Source: JAAYDI01 sp052034005 (GTDB lineage: Bacteria > Planctomycetota > Planctomycetia > Pirellulales > Pirellulaceae). From it: a DNA stretch of 19,856 nucleotides. Where the stretch lies: NCBI GenBank assembly GCA_052034005.1, contig JBPOJB010000026.1, positions 1-19,856 of the forward strand. The letters run 5' to 3'. This document shows, one piece after another, positions 1 through 6,662 of this stretch. The notes beneath the pieces were generated by a model that was not told the origin of the DNA, did not search any database, and saw nothing but the letters and a program-made list of their open reading frames with translations. A program made the translations under genes and the position numbers. The number at the start of each line of letters is the position of its first letter. Within the stretch, counting starts at the first letter, position 1.

Positions 1-182
1 CCCGCTCGTCCCCCACTGGCGGTGCGCGGCGCCGGCGCCGGCGGGCCCCGCCCCGCCCCCCCCCCCCCACGCCGGTGATGCGCCGGTCGACGGCTGAGCT
101 TCAGAGGTCTCAACCGCCGCCGCCTCCCGCGCGGTGAGTTCAGCGGTGGCTGACCCGGGAGGATCCGGCTCCTGTCGGCGGT
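1..182. other. Gene-free GC-rich stretch with poly-C run
   Basis: No convincing gene is seen here. A 12-bp perfect palindrome (GGCGCCGGCGCC, 28-39) is followed by C-blocks that end in an uninterrupted run of 13 C at 56-68. Read on the minus strand, 46-68 has several G-runs of four or more and could form a G-quadruplex. The stretch lies downstream of the minus-strand PEP-CTERM gene that ends at 183. I see no stem followed by a T-run, so no canonical intrinsic terminator is called. The homopolymer is also a place where read or assembly errors are likely. Confidence 0.5.
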
Positions 183-749
183 CTAAGACTGCTTCCACCT
201 GCGGCGCGCGAGACCGGCCAGCGCGACGATCGAACCGAGGCCCGCGAGCATGAGCGACGACGGTTCGGGGATGACCGAGAGCGTGATGGCCTCGGACAGC
301 GACTTGCCGCTCTGGTTGATACTGATCCGCAGGTGCGCGGGCGTCGCGCTAAACCCGGCGAGTTCCGGGCCGGGCGTGAACAAGCCGTCCATGAAGAGTT
401 CCAGATAGTTCTCGGAACGCCCTGGCAGGATCAGCCCGCTGGTCGCGGTGAACGTGCCGTAATCGTCATTGGACAGCGTGTACCCGAAGCCAGCGCTCTC
501 GAGCAGCAGATCGATCGTCCCGGAGTCGAACAGAACACCTTCTGGGATGACGGCCAAGTCGTCGGTCCCCTGATCGGTCGTGACGTTGGTCCTCGTCGTG
601 ATCTGATTGCTCGACAAGAGGTCATGGCTGTCCTGTCGGACAGCGATTCCAGCCAAAGGCAGCGATCCCGTGATCATCCCGGCCTGGGCTGAAATCCCGC
701 CGACCAGGGACAGCACGGCTGCCATCACCAATACGCGATGCATTCTCAT
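183..749 (-). CDS. PEP-CTERM sorting domain protein, secreted
   Basis: The product has 188 aa. It opens with a Sec signal peptide (residues 1-23, hydrophobic core LVMAAVLSLVGG, likely cut after AQA). It ends with a PEP-CTERM sorting signal: IPEPSS at 160-165, a hydrophobic segment at about 166-181, then the basic tail ARRRWKQS. In known systems this signal is recognised by an exosortase that cleaves and transfers the protein at the cell surface. The 130-residue body is Ser/Thr/Asp-rich and I recognise no catalytic domain in it. The ATG at 749 is preceded by CAGGAAC, a usable Shine-Dalgarno; a second ATG six bases inside is possible. No exosortase gene is in the window, so it must be encoded elsewhere. 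The function of the mature protein is unknown. Confidence 0.85.
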   Translation of the reverse strand: MRMHRVLVMAAVLSLVGGISAQAGMITGSLPLAGIAVRQDSHDLLSSNQITTRTNVTTDQGTDDLAVIPEGVLFDSGTIDLLLESAGFGYTLSNDDYGTFTATSGLILPGRSENYLELFMDGLFTPGPELAGFSATPAHLRISINQSGKSLSEAITLSVIPEPSSLMLAGLGSIVALAGLARRRWKQS

Positions 750-1094
750 GTTCCTGTGTCCTCAGCAAAAAACCAAACCGCCTGAGTGGAAACTACGCTC
801 GGCCGTGTCGCTCGGGCCCCCCAGCGGCGGTCGTCCGTCAAGCGTCCGAATCCTCTGGCTAAGCGGGCGCCGATCGCCTGCCTGATGCTCTTCTCGCCGT
901 CGGCCGAGTCTCAAACAGCCACTTATACGATAGTACTTATGCATTTGGCGGCTGCAAGCTTATTTTGCTCGAATTTTTGAGGTTCACGGGCGTTGTACAC
1001 TATGCGGGGGGGGCGGCGGCCCAGCCGCTGGGTTGGCGCCCAGGGCTGTTGCTCGGGAGCGCCCGCGCGGTGGGTGTCGGTCGTGTGGGTCCGG
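750..1094. other. Intergenic region between gdhA 3' end and the PEP-CTERM gene
   Basis: No gene is supported in these 345 bases. Nearest the PEP-CTERM gene it is ordinary GC-rich sequence. An AT-rich island at about 915-980 is the likely promoter area. At 1006-1013 there is a run of G. At 1020-1043 the elements CCCAG, CTGGG and CCCAG can form two mutually exclusive short hairpins just past the gdhA stop. These might slow transcription, but no T-run follows on the minus strand, so I do not call an intrinsic terminator. Confidence 0.45.
930..957 (-). promoter_or_regulatory. Weak candidate promoter for the PEP-CTERM gene
   Basis: On the minus strand a TTGCAG -35-like hexamer (957-952) and a TACTAT -10-like hexamer (935-930) are separated by 16 bases. 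They lie inside the only AT-rich island upstream of the gene. An imperfect inverted repeat (CAGCCAC at 918-924 against GGCGGCTG at 946-953) flanks the area, and the hexamer ACTTAT occurs twice within it (921-926 and 935-940). The resulting leader would be about 170 nt. This rests on consensus matching only. Confidence 0.3.
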
Positions 1095-2480
1095 TCAGAC
1101 GAGGCCTTGTGCGAGCATGGCATCGGCGACTTTGACGAATCCGCCGATATTTGCGCCGCGGACGTAGTTGGTCAGCTGTCCGTCGCCGCCGCCGTACTGG
1201 ACGCAGTGGGCGTGGATGGCGCGCATGATCTGTTGGAGTCGGGCGTCGACTTCTTCGCGTGTCCAGCGGATCATGCTGGCGTTCTGGGCCATTTCGAGTC
1301 CGGAGGTGGCCACGCCGCCCGCGTTGGCCGCCTTGCCCGGTGCGAACAGGACGCGCGCTTCGTGGAACAGGTGGACCCCGGCGGGGGCCGTCGGCATATT
1401 GGCCCCTTCGGCGACCAGTTGGCAGCCGTTGTGGACCAGGGTGCGGGCGTCGGCCGCGTCGATTTCGTTCTGGGTGGCGCTTGGGAAGGCCATTTGGGCG
1501 GGCACGCTCCAGGGGCGCTGGCCGGGCAGGTACTTGACCCCTTTGAAGTGCTCGGCGTACTCCCGGATCCGGCCGCGCCGCACGTTCTTAAGGTGCATGA
1601 TCCAGGCCAGCTTTTCGGGTCCGATCCCGTCCAGGTCCACGACCGTGCCGTCGCAGTCCGAGAGGGTGATGGGTTTGGCGCCCAGCTGGTTCAGCTTCTC
1701 GACGGTGTACAGGGCCACGTTGCCGGACCCGGAGACCAGCGCCGTCTTGTGGGCCAGGCCTTCGCCCCGCGCGGCCAGCATTTCCCGGGCGAAATAGACG
1801 CAGCCGTAGCCGGTCGCTTCCGGCCGCAGCAGCGACCCGCCGTACTCCAGGCCCTTGCCGGTCAACACCCCCACGAACCGGTTGGCCAGCCGCTTGTACT
1901 GGCCGAACAGGTAGCCGATCTCCCGGCCGCCGACCCCGATGTCGCCGGCCGGCACGTCCGTATCCGGCCCGATATGCCGGAACAGTTCGGTCATGAACGA
2001 CTGGCAGAACCGCATCACCTCGTGGTCGCTCTTGCCCTTGGGATCGAAATCCGAGCCGCCCTTGGCGCCGCCCATGGGCAGCGTGGTCAACGAGTTCTTG
2101 AACACCTGCTCGAACGCCAGGAACTTGAGCACGCCGAGCGTGACGCTGGGGTGGAACCGCAGGCCGCCCTTGTACGGCCCGATCGCGCTGCTCATCTCGA
2201 TCCGATACCCGCGGTTGATCCGGACCTCGCCCCGATCGTCCAGCCAGGGGACCCGGAACATGACCACCCGCTCCGGCTCCACCAGCCGCTCCAGGATCCT
2301 CGCCTGCCGGTACGCCGGATGCGCGTCGACGAACGGCAGGACCGATTCGACCACCTCCCGCACCGCCTGATGGAAGTCCAGCTCCCCCGGGTTCCGGGCG
2401 ATCACCTGGTCCATGAACTGCCCCACACGCGCGGACAGGTTGCTGGTCGTCGGGCGGGCCGTTGCGATATCCACGGACAT
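1095..2480 (-). CDS. gdhA: Glutamate dehydrogenase, class I hexameric (probably NADP type)
   Basis: This enzyme catalyses reversible reductive amination of 2-oxoglutarate with ammonium to L-glutamate in the cytoplasm. The 461-aa length fits the roughly 450-aa bacterial hexameric class. Visible signatures are GPYKGGLRFHP (about residues 101-111), PMGGAKGGSDFDPKGKSD with the catalytic Lys at about 140, DVPAGDIGVGGREIGY with the catalytic Asp at about 180, the Rossmann nucleotide loop SGSGNVA at 250-256, and a late GANIGGFVKVADAM. The frame is open further upstream, but the ATG at 2480 is preferred: ACAGGAG lies 7 bases before it and the length matches the family. NADP preference is inferred from overall similarity to E. 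coli GdhA. The gene is divergent from an NrpR-like regulator gene and lies below an AT-rich operator-like cluster, so nitrogen or 2-oxoglutarate control is plausible. Confidence 0.96.
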   Translation of the reverse strand: MSVDIATARPTTSNLSARVGQFMDQVIARNPGELDFHQAVREVVESVLPFVDAHPAYRQARILERLVEPERVVMFRVPWLDDRGEVRINRGYRIEMSSAIGPYKGGLRFHPSVTLGVLKFLAFEQVFKNSLTTLPMGGAKGGSDFDPKGKSDHEVMRFCQSFMTELFRHIGPDTDVPAGDIGVGGREIGYLFGQYKRLANRFVGVLTGKGLEYGGSLLRPEATGYGCVYFAREMLAARGEGLAHKTALVSGSGNVALYTVEKLNQLGAKPITLSDCDGTVVDLDGIGPEKLAWIMHLKNVRRGRIREYAEHFKGVKYLPGQRPWSVPAQMAFPSATQNEIDAADARTLVHNGCQLVAEGANMPTAPAGVHLFHEARVLFAPGKAANAGGVATSGLEMAQNASMIRWTREEVDARLQQIMRAIHAHCVQYGGGDGQLTNYVRGANIGGFVKVADAMLAQGLV

Positions 2481-2579
2481 GGTCCGGCTCCTGTAAAGTG
2501 CGGCGAAACCCCGCGTGCCCCACCGCCCCGGCCCCATCCGCCCGCGGCGGCCCACGCTGCCAGAGACAACTGTAGCCTG

Positions 2580-2650
2580 AATATCGGCAGGAATCCAGAG
2601 GTAAATGCCAATAATCGGCAAAATATTATCGGCATATAATTGCCGTTAAG
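2580..2650. promoter_or_regulatory. Divergent control region with CGGCA/TGCCG half-site cluster
   Basis: This is an AT-rich block in otherwise very GC-rich DNA. It carries three direct copies of ATCGGCA, ending at 2589, 2620 and 2634, in the contexts AATATCGGCA, ATAATCGGCA and ATTATCGGCA. Two reverse-oriented half-sites, TGCC at 2606 and TGCCG at 2641, accompany them. The best palindrome is CGGCA-N6-TGCCG at 2630-2645, extended by TTA at 2626-2628 and TAA at 2647-2649. Its spacer is exactly TATAAT (2635-2640), a perfect -10 hexamer for the plus strand with a poor -35. On the minus strand GATAAT (2630-2625) is a possible gdhA -10. Binding by the adjacent NrpR-like protein is inferred: known archaeal NrpR operators are four-base inverted arms with a 6-base spacer. 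Confidence 0.6.
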
Positions 2651-2724
2651 TGAGGGTCGGGGCGCGCGGGCTCAAGCCGGGGCCGGCCGAGTCCCCGCGC
2701 GGGGACGTCGTCCTGCCGGACGGC

Positions 2725-2850
2725 GCGGCGCGACCGTTGGCGTGCGGCTCAGGCGGCGCACCGCGCGCCGGCGTGTGGGTCGGGCTGCGGCGCGACTGTT
2801 GGCGTGCGGCTCAGGCGGCGCACCACGCGACGGCGTGTGGGTCGGGCTGC
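2725..2850 (+). repeat. 62-bp tandem direct repeat, two copies plus a degenerate third
   Basis: Copy 1 (2725-2786) and copy 2 (2787-2848) match almost base for base with a few substitutions; the shared end GGGCTGC runs to 2850. A degenerate partial third copy seems to follow at about 2851-2880, recognisable by GCGCACCGCGGGCGTG. Each full copy contains GTGCG and CGCAC arms about 10 bases apart, and GGCGC/GCGCC arms, so each could fold as a hairpin. The period is not a multiple of three and no supported gene covers it. It sits between the operator block and the GTG of the NrpR-like gene, so it would be in the transcript leader if transcription starts near 2648. Confidence 0.85.
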
Positions 2851-2947
2851 AGGCGGGCTCTGCAGCGCACCGCGGGCGTGGTAAGATCGAACGAGGCGAC
2901 GAGCCCGGGACGCGCGGGGCGGTGGCGCAGCGAAGGGGGGGAATCCA

Positions 2948-3964
2948 GTGGAGAAGACGCAGCGGCATCGGGTGGAGATCCTCCAGGCGCTGAGCAAGCT
3001 GGAGACGCGGGCGACCTCGAGCCGGATCACGCAAGTGCTCGAGGCGAGCGGGCACCGGTTGAGCGAGCGGACCGTGCGGCTGTATTTGCAGCAGCTGGAG
3101 GAGGACGGTCTGACCGAGTCGCAGGGTCGGCGGGGGCACGTGATCACGCAGCAGGGGCTGGCCGAGTTGCGTGTGGCGCATGTGGTGGACGGCGTCGGGT
3201 TCCTGTCGGCGAAGATCGACCAGATGACATTCAAGATGTCGTTCGACCTGGCGACCCGTACGGGCAGCGTGGTGGTGAACATCTCGCTGATCGAGCCGCG
3301 GCGGCTGGCGGCGTGTGCCGACCGGGTCTGCGAGGTGTTCGCCAAGGGTTACGCCATGGGCAACCGCGTCGCCCTGATCGGGCCGGGCGAGTCCGTGGGG
3401 AATGTGATCGTGCCGGCCGACCAGGTCGGCTTCTGCACCATCTGCTCCATCACCCTCAATGGAGTCCTGTTGAAGCACGGCATCCCGACCACGTCGCGGT
3501 TCGGCGGGCTGTTGGAGATCCGCGGCGGTCTTCCGACGCGGTTCGTCGAGATCATCCACTATGACGGGACGACCATCGACCCGCTGGAGGTGTTCATCCG
3601 CGGCGGTATGACGGACTATCTGGGGGCGGTGCGGACCGGCAACGGCCTGATCGGGGCCAGTTTCCGCGAGCTGCCGGCCGATAGTCGCGAGGCGGTGTTG
3701 AACCTGAGCGCCCGGCTGACGGCCATCGGCCTGGGCGGGCTGTTGGAGGTCGGTCTCCCCGGGCAGCCGCTGTTGGGTCAGGCCGTGCCGCTCGGCCGCC
3801 TAGGCGCGCTGATCGTCGGCGGCCTCAACCCGATCGCCATCTTGCAGGAAATGGAGCATGGGGTCCAGTTGCGGGCGCTGGCCGGGCAGCTTGACTACCA
3901 TCGGCTGTTCCCGTACGAAGAACTGCCCAAAGCGCTCAAGGCGCTCCACGCGCGCAGGCCATAG
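2948..3964 (+). CDS. NrpR-like transcriptional regulator (HTH + DUF128/NRD domain)
   Basis: The 338-aa product has an N-terminal winged-helix region (about 5-70: TSSRITQVLEASGHRLSERT, then a YLQQLEEDGL recognition-type segment). A single NrpR regulatory domain (DUF128) follows at about 80-335. Typical stretches are GVLLKHGIPTTSRFGGLLEI, RFVEIIHYDGTTIDPLEVFI, MTDYLGAVRTGNGLIGASFR and ALIVGGLNPIAIL. In methanogens NrpR represses nitrogen-assimilation genes and releases DNA when 2-oxoglutarate rises. Some archaeal forms carry two regulatory domains; this one has one. The GTG start follows an AAGGGGGGA Shine-Dalgarno. The divergent neighbour is gdhA, so control of 2-oxoglutarate and ammonium metabolism is a reasonable inference, not shown here. 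It lies 41 bases before the next gene and may head the operon. Confidence 0.88.
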   Translation: MEKTQRHRVEILQALSKLETRATSSRITQVLEASGHRLSERTVRLYLQQLEEDGLTESQGRRGHVITQQGLAELRVAHVVDGVGFLSAKIDQMTFKMSFDLATRTGSVVVNISLIEPRRLAACADRVCEVFAKGYAMGNRVALIGPGESVGNVIVPADQVGFCTICSITLNGVLLKHGIPTTSRFGGLLEIRGGLPTRFVEIIHYDGTTIDPLEVFIRGGMTDYLGAVRTGNGLIGASFRELPADSREAVLNLSARLTAIGLGGLLEVGLPGQPLLGQAVPLGRLGALIVGGLNPIAILQEMEHGVQLRALAGQLDYHRLFPYEELPKALKALHARRP

Positions 3965-4005
3965 ACCCTCACCGGCGACGCGCCGGCCGCAGGAGGTAAA
4001 CACTC

Positions 4006-5712
4006 ATGAATCTGAACGCATCCCGAGGGTCGCTCTGGGGGCGGCTTCTGCTGGGGCTGGCCACGTGCTGTGCGGCCGGTCTGCCGCGTGTGGGCAGCGC
4101 GGCGACCCCCAACAGCCCCGAAGTGCGTCGCATGCTCGACCAGGGGGTGGCCTACTTGAACCGGTCGGCGCTCAACGGCGTGCACGCGACGCAGCTGGGC
4201 GGTCAGGCGCTGGCCGGGCTGGCCGTCTACAAGTACCAGCGGCGGTTCAACCCGCAGGAACCGGGCATTCCCGCGCTGACGCAAAGCGCGCTGGAACGGA
4301 CGCTCCGCACGGCCCAGGACCGGCTGAACTTGAAAGCGCTGGACAACTACAGCCTGGGCATCGGCCTGGTGTTTCTCACCGAGGTCAAGGTCGGCGAGCA
4401 TCCGAGCGAGATCCAGCTGATGCTCGAGGAGCTCTTGAGCCGCCAGAAGCCCAACGGATCCTGGGGTTACGGGTACTCGGACAAAGGGGACACGTCGCAG
4501 TTCCAATATGCCGCGTTGGGGTTGTGGTCCGCCAAGCACTCGGGTTGTCGCGTGTCGGACGACATCGTGGTGAACCTGCTGCATTACGTGCTGCGGGTGC
4601 AGGACCCGAGCGGGGCCTGGGGTTACCAGGGGAACGATCCGGGGACGTTCACGCGGGTCATCCAGGCGCCGATCCGGCCCTCGTTGTCGGCGGCCGGGCT
4701 GGGGACGCTTTACGTGCTGGCGGACCTGTTGGGCATGTCTCGGGGCGGAGTCCCGCAGGAGCGGCCCAAAGACGTGCCGGCCGTGTTCCGTCCGGTGTTG
4801 GCCGAGGACAAGTCGCCGCAGCGGCGGTCGCTGTCGAGCGTGGACGCGCAGCTGCTCAAGCAGGCGATGGAGGACGGCAACGAGTGGTTCCGGCGCTTGC
4901 CGTCGCTGCAGACCGAGCAGTGGCAGTATTATTTCCTGTACGGCTACGAGCGTTACCATACGTTCCGCGAGCTGTACGAGGGGACGGCGGAGGCGGAGCC
5001 GCGGTGGTACAACGAGGGGGTGCGCGTCCTGCAGGCGTTGCAGACGGCCAGCGGGCACTGGGGCGCGGAGATCGGCGACAACGCGGCCCCGACGGAGAAC
5101 GACCCGGTGGTCGGCACGGCCTTCGCCATGTTGTTCCTGCTGCGCAGCACGCGCGACACGGTCGAGCGGGTGGTGGAGCGCGGGGGCGTGTTGCGCGGCG
5201 GGCACGACCTGCCCGCGGACCTGACGGACGTGCGGCTGAGGGACCACAAGCTGGTCGCGCCGGCCATCGTGGGTGAAGTGGCCGACCTGATCGAGATGCT
5301 GGAGAAGGACGATGCGGACAAGATCGAGAGCATGCTGGACAACCCCGATTCGTTGTCCTTGAGCGGGCTCTCCGGCGAAGGCCGCCCCTACACCGAGCGC
5401 TTGGCCCGCGTGCTGCGCACCGGATCCTACCAGGCCCGGATCGTGGCCGCCCGCGCGCTGGGCCGTCAGGGTGAACTGGACAACGTCCCGATCCTGATCT
5501 ACGCCCTGACCGACGGCGACCCGCGCGTGGTGCGGGAGGCCCAGGCCGGCCTGCGGCTGACCAGCCGCAAGTTCGACGGGATGGACTTGCCGGAGAACCC
5601 CACCCAGGCCGATCTGGACGCGATGGTGGCGCGGTGGCAGGCGTGGTACAAAACAATACGGCCGGACGGCGCGTTGATCGAGCCGTCGGCGGTCCCGACC
5701 CCGAAGCGATAG
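4006..5712 (+). CDS. Secreted prenyltransferase/squalene-cyclase-like repeat protein with C-terminal HEAT-like repeat
   Basis: The 568-aa product starts after an excellent AGGAGGT Shine-Dalgarno. A signal peptide covers about residues 1-32 (core LLLGLATCCAAGL, probable cut after GSA). The body is an alpha/alpha-toroid type repeat protein with QW-like motifs: QKPNGSWGYGY (147-157), QDPSGAWGYQG (199-209) and LQTASGHWGAE (345-355). No DxDD cyclase motif is seen near them, so I do not expect terpene cyclisation. A stretch at about 465-520 (ARIVAARALGRQG, then ALTDGDPRVVREAQAGL) reads as a HEAT-like repeat. The protein is likely periplasmic and protein-binding. Its position before a single-span membrane protein and ExbB/ExbD suggests it is part of that machinery, which is inference. 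Confidence 0.8.
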   Translation: MNLNASRGSLWGRLLLGLATCCAAGLPRVGSAATPNSPEVRRMLDQGVAYLNRSALNGVHATQLGGQALAGLAVYKYQRRFNPQEPGIPALTQSALERTLRTAQDRLNLKALDNYSLGIGLVFLTEVKVGEHPSEIQLMLEELLSRQKPNGSWGYGYSDKGDTSQFQYAALGLWSAKHSGCRVSDDIVVNLLHYVLRVQDPSGAWGYQGNDPGTFTRVIQAPIRPSLSAAGLGTLYVLADLLGMSRGGVPQERPKDVPAVFRPVLAEDKSPQRRSLSSVDAQLLKQAMEDGNEWFRRLPSLQTEQWQYYFLYGYERYHTFRELYEGTAEAEPRWYNEGVRVLQALQTASGHWGAEIGDNAAPTENDPVVGTAFAMLFLLRSTRDTVERVVERGGVLRGGHDLPADLTDVRLRDHKLVAPAIVGEVADLIEMLEKDDADKIESMLDNPDSLSLSGLSGEGRPYTERLARVLRTGSYQARIVAARALGRQGELDNVPILIYALTDGDPRVVREAQAGLRLTSRKFDGMDLPENPTQADLDAMVARWQAWYKTIRPDGALIEPSAVPTPKR

Positions 5713-5724
5713 GGAGGCCTGACA

Positions 5725-6603
5725 GTGGGAGCAGCTCCGCGGAAGATCCGGATGGCGGTCTCCGCCTACGATCGCGCGGCCAGTTGGGTGATCGCGATCA
5801 ACATCCTGCTGGGCGTGACCGTGCTGCTGCTGTTCCTGTTCTGGCTGAGCCAGATCATCACGTTCCGGAGCGAGGAGCAAGCGACGGTCGTGTTGGTGGA
5901 GAACATCGCGGGGCGCGGCGACCATGCGGCGGGCTTCGAGCGGGATGCCGAGCCGCCGGGGATGGAGGAGTTGGCGGACGAGATGGAGCCGCAGGTGGAA
6001 CAGCTGCTGGAGGCCGTGACGCAGACGGTGTCGACCCAGGCCACCGCCCTGGACGCGATCGAAACGCCGATGGTCAGCAGCAGCGTCGGCGCGGGGCTGG
6101 GCGACAGCCGCCCGCCCGGCCCGCTGGGCGAGGGTGACAACATCATCCCGCGTGGCGAGCGGTGGGAGATCCGCTACAACGCGAACAGCGTCGCGGCCTA
6201 TGCCCAGCAGTTGGACCATTTCGGGATCGAGCTGGGCGCCGTGGGGGGCGGCCAGAAACAGGTCGACTATGCGCGGAACCTGCGCCAAGCGGTGCCCGAG
6301 CGGCGGCAAGGGCCGGGCGACGCCGAGAAGCGGCTCTACATGCTGTGGACGGCCGGCAACCTGCGGCGGTTCGATCAGCAGTTGTTGCGGGCCGCCGGCA
6401 TCGACACCACCGGGCGGATCGTGGTGCAGTTCTACCCGGCGAACGTGGAGAACAACCTGGCCACGATCGAGCTGGCGTACGCCAAAGCCAACGGGAAGAC
6501 GAGCGTCAAGGAGATCCGGCAGACGGTCTTCGGGGTCCGCCGACAGGGGAGCCGGTTTGAGTATTATGTTGTGAGCCAAGTATACCGTGCCGTGCCGACC
6601 TGA
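5725..6603 (+). CDS. Single-span membrane protein of unknown function, upstream of exbB
   Basis: The 292-aa product starts at a GTG 7 bases after AGGGAGG and 12 bases after the previous stop. A strong transmembrane helix (about 19-46: WVIAINILLGVTVLLLFLFW) follows a short basic N-terminus, which predicts N-in topology with the rest in the periplasm. A linker at about 80-140 rich in Glu, Gly and Pro leads to a compact C-terminal domain (about 145-292; YPANVENNLATIELAYA, then EYYVVSQVYRAVPT). The layout of short cytoplasmic tail, one helix, linker and periplasmic domain is that of TonB or TolA. I see no TonB C-terminal motif or other recognisable homology, so a TonB-like transducer role is only a hypothesis from architecture and position. 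Confidence 0.75.
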   Translation: MGAAPRKIRMAVSAYDRAASWVIAINILLGVTVLLLFLFWLSQIITFRSEEQATVVLVENIAGRGDHAAGFERDAEPPGMEELADEMEPQVEQLLEAVTQTVSTQATALDAIETPMVSSSVGAGLGDSRPPGPLGEGDNIIPRGERWEIRYNANSVAAYAQQLDHFGIELGAVGGGQKQVDYARNLRQAVPERRQGPGDAEKRLYMLWTAGNLRRFDQQLLRAAGIDTTGRIVVQFYPANVENNLATIELAYAKANGKTSVKEIRQTVFGVRRQGSRFEYYVVSQVYRAVPT

Positions 6604-6662
6604 GCCGCGGCCAGAGCGGTTAGTCCATCATTTCGGGGAACCAGCCGTTAAGAGTTGAACGA

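Noticed and set aside
1020..1043. Alternative hairpins after the gdhA stop as an intrinsic terminator
   Set aside because: Stems are only 5 bp and no T-run follows on the minus strand.
993..2639. Open frame of 548 codons on the plus strand over gdhA
   Set aside because: It is exactly antisense to a textbook glutamate dehydrogenase and has no recognisable domain.
2580..2650. Sigma-54 promoter for gdhA
   Set aside because: TGGCA occurs on the minus strand, but no TTGCW-type -12 element follows at the required spacing.
2725..2880. CRISPR array
   Set aside because: Units are contiguous 62-bp repeats without unique spacers and no cas gene is near.
2650..3564. Plus-strand frame through the 62-bp repeats into the NrpR-like gene
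   Set aside because: It uses another frame than the conserved protein, and the repeat period of 62 would shift frame between copies.
3895..6579. Open frame of 894 codons on the minus strand over the prenyltransferase-like gene and its neighbour
   Set aside because: It is a shadow of plus-strand genes with clear signal peptide, motifs and Shine-Dalgarno sites; its composition is Arg/Pro/Gln-rich.
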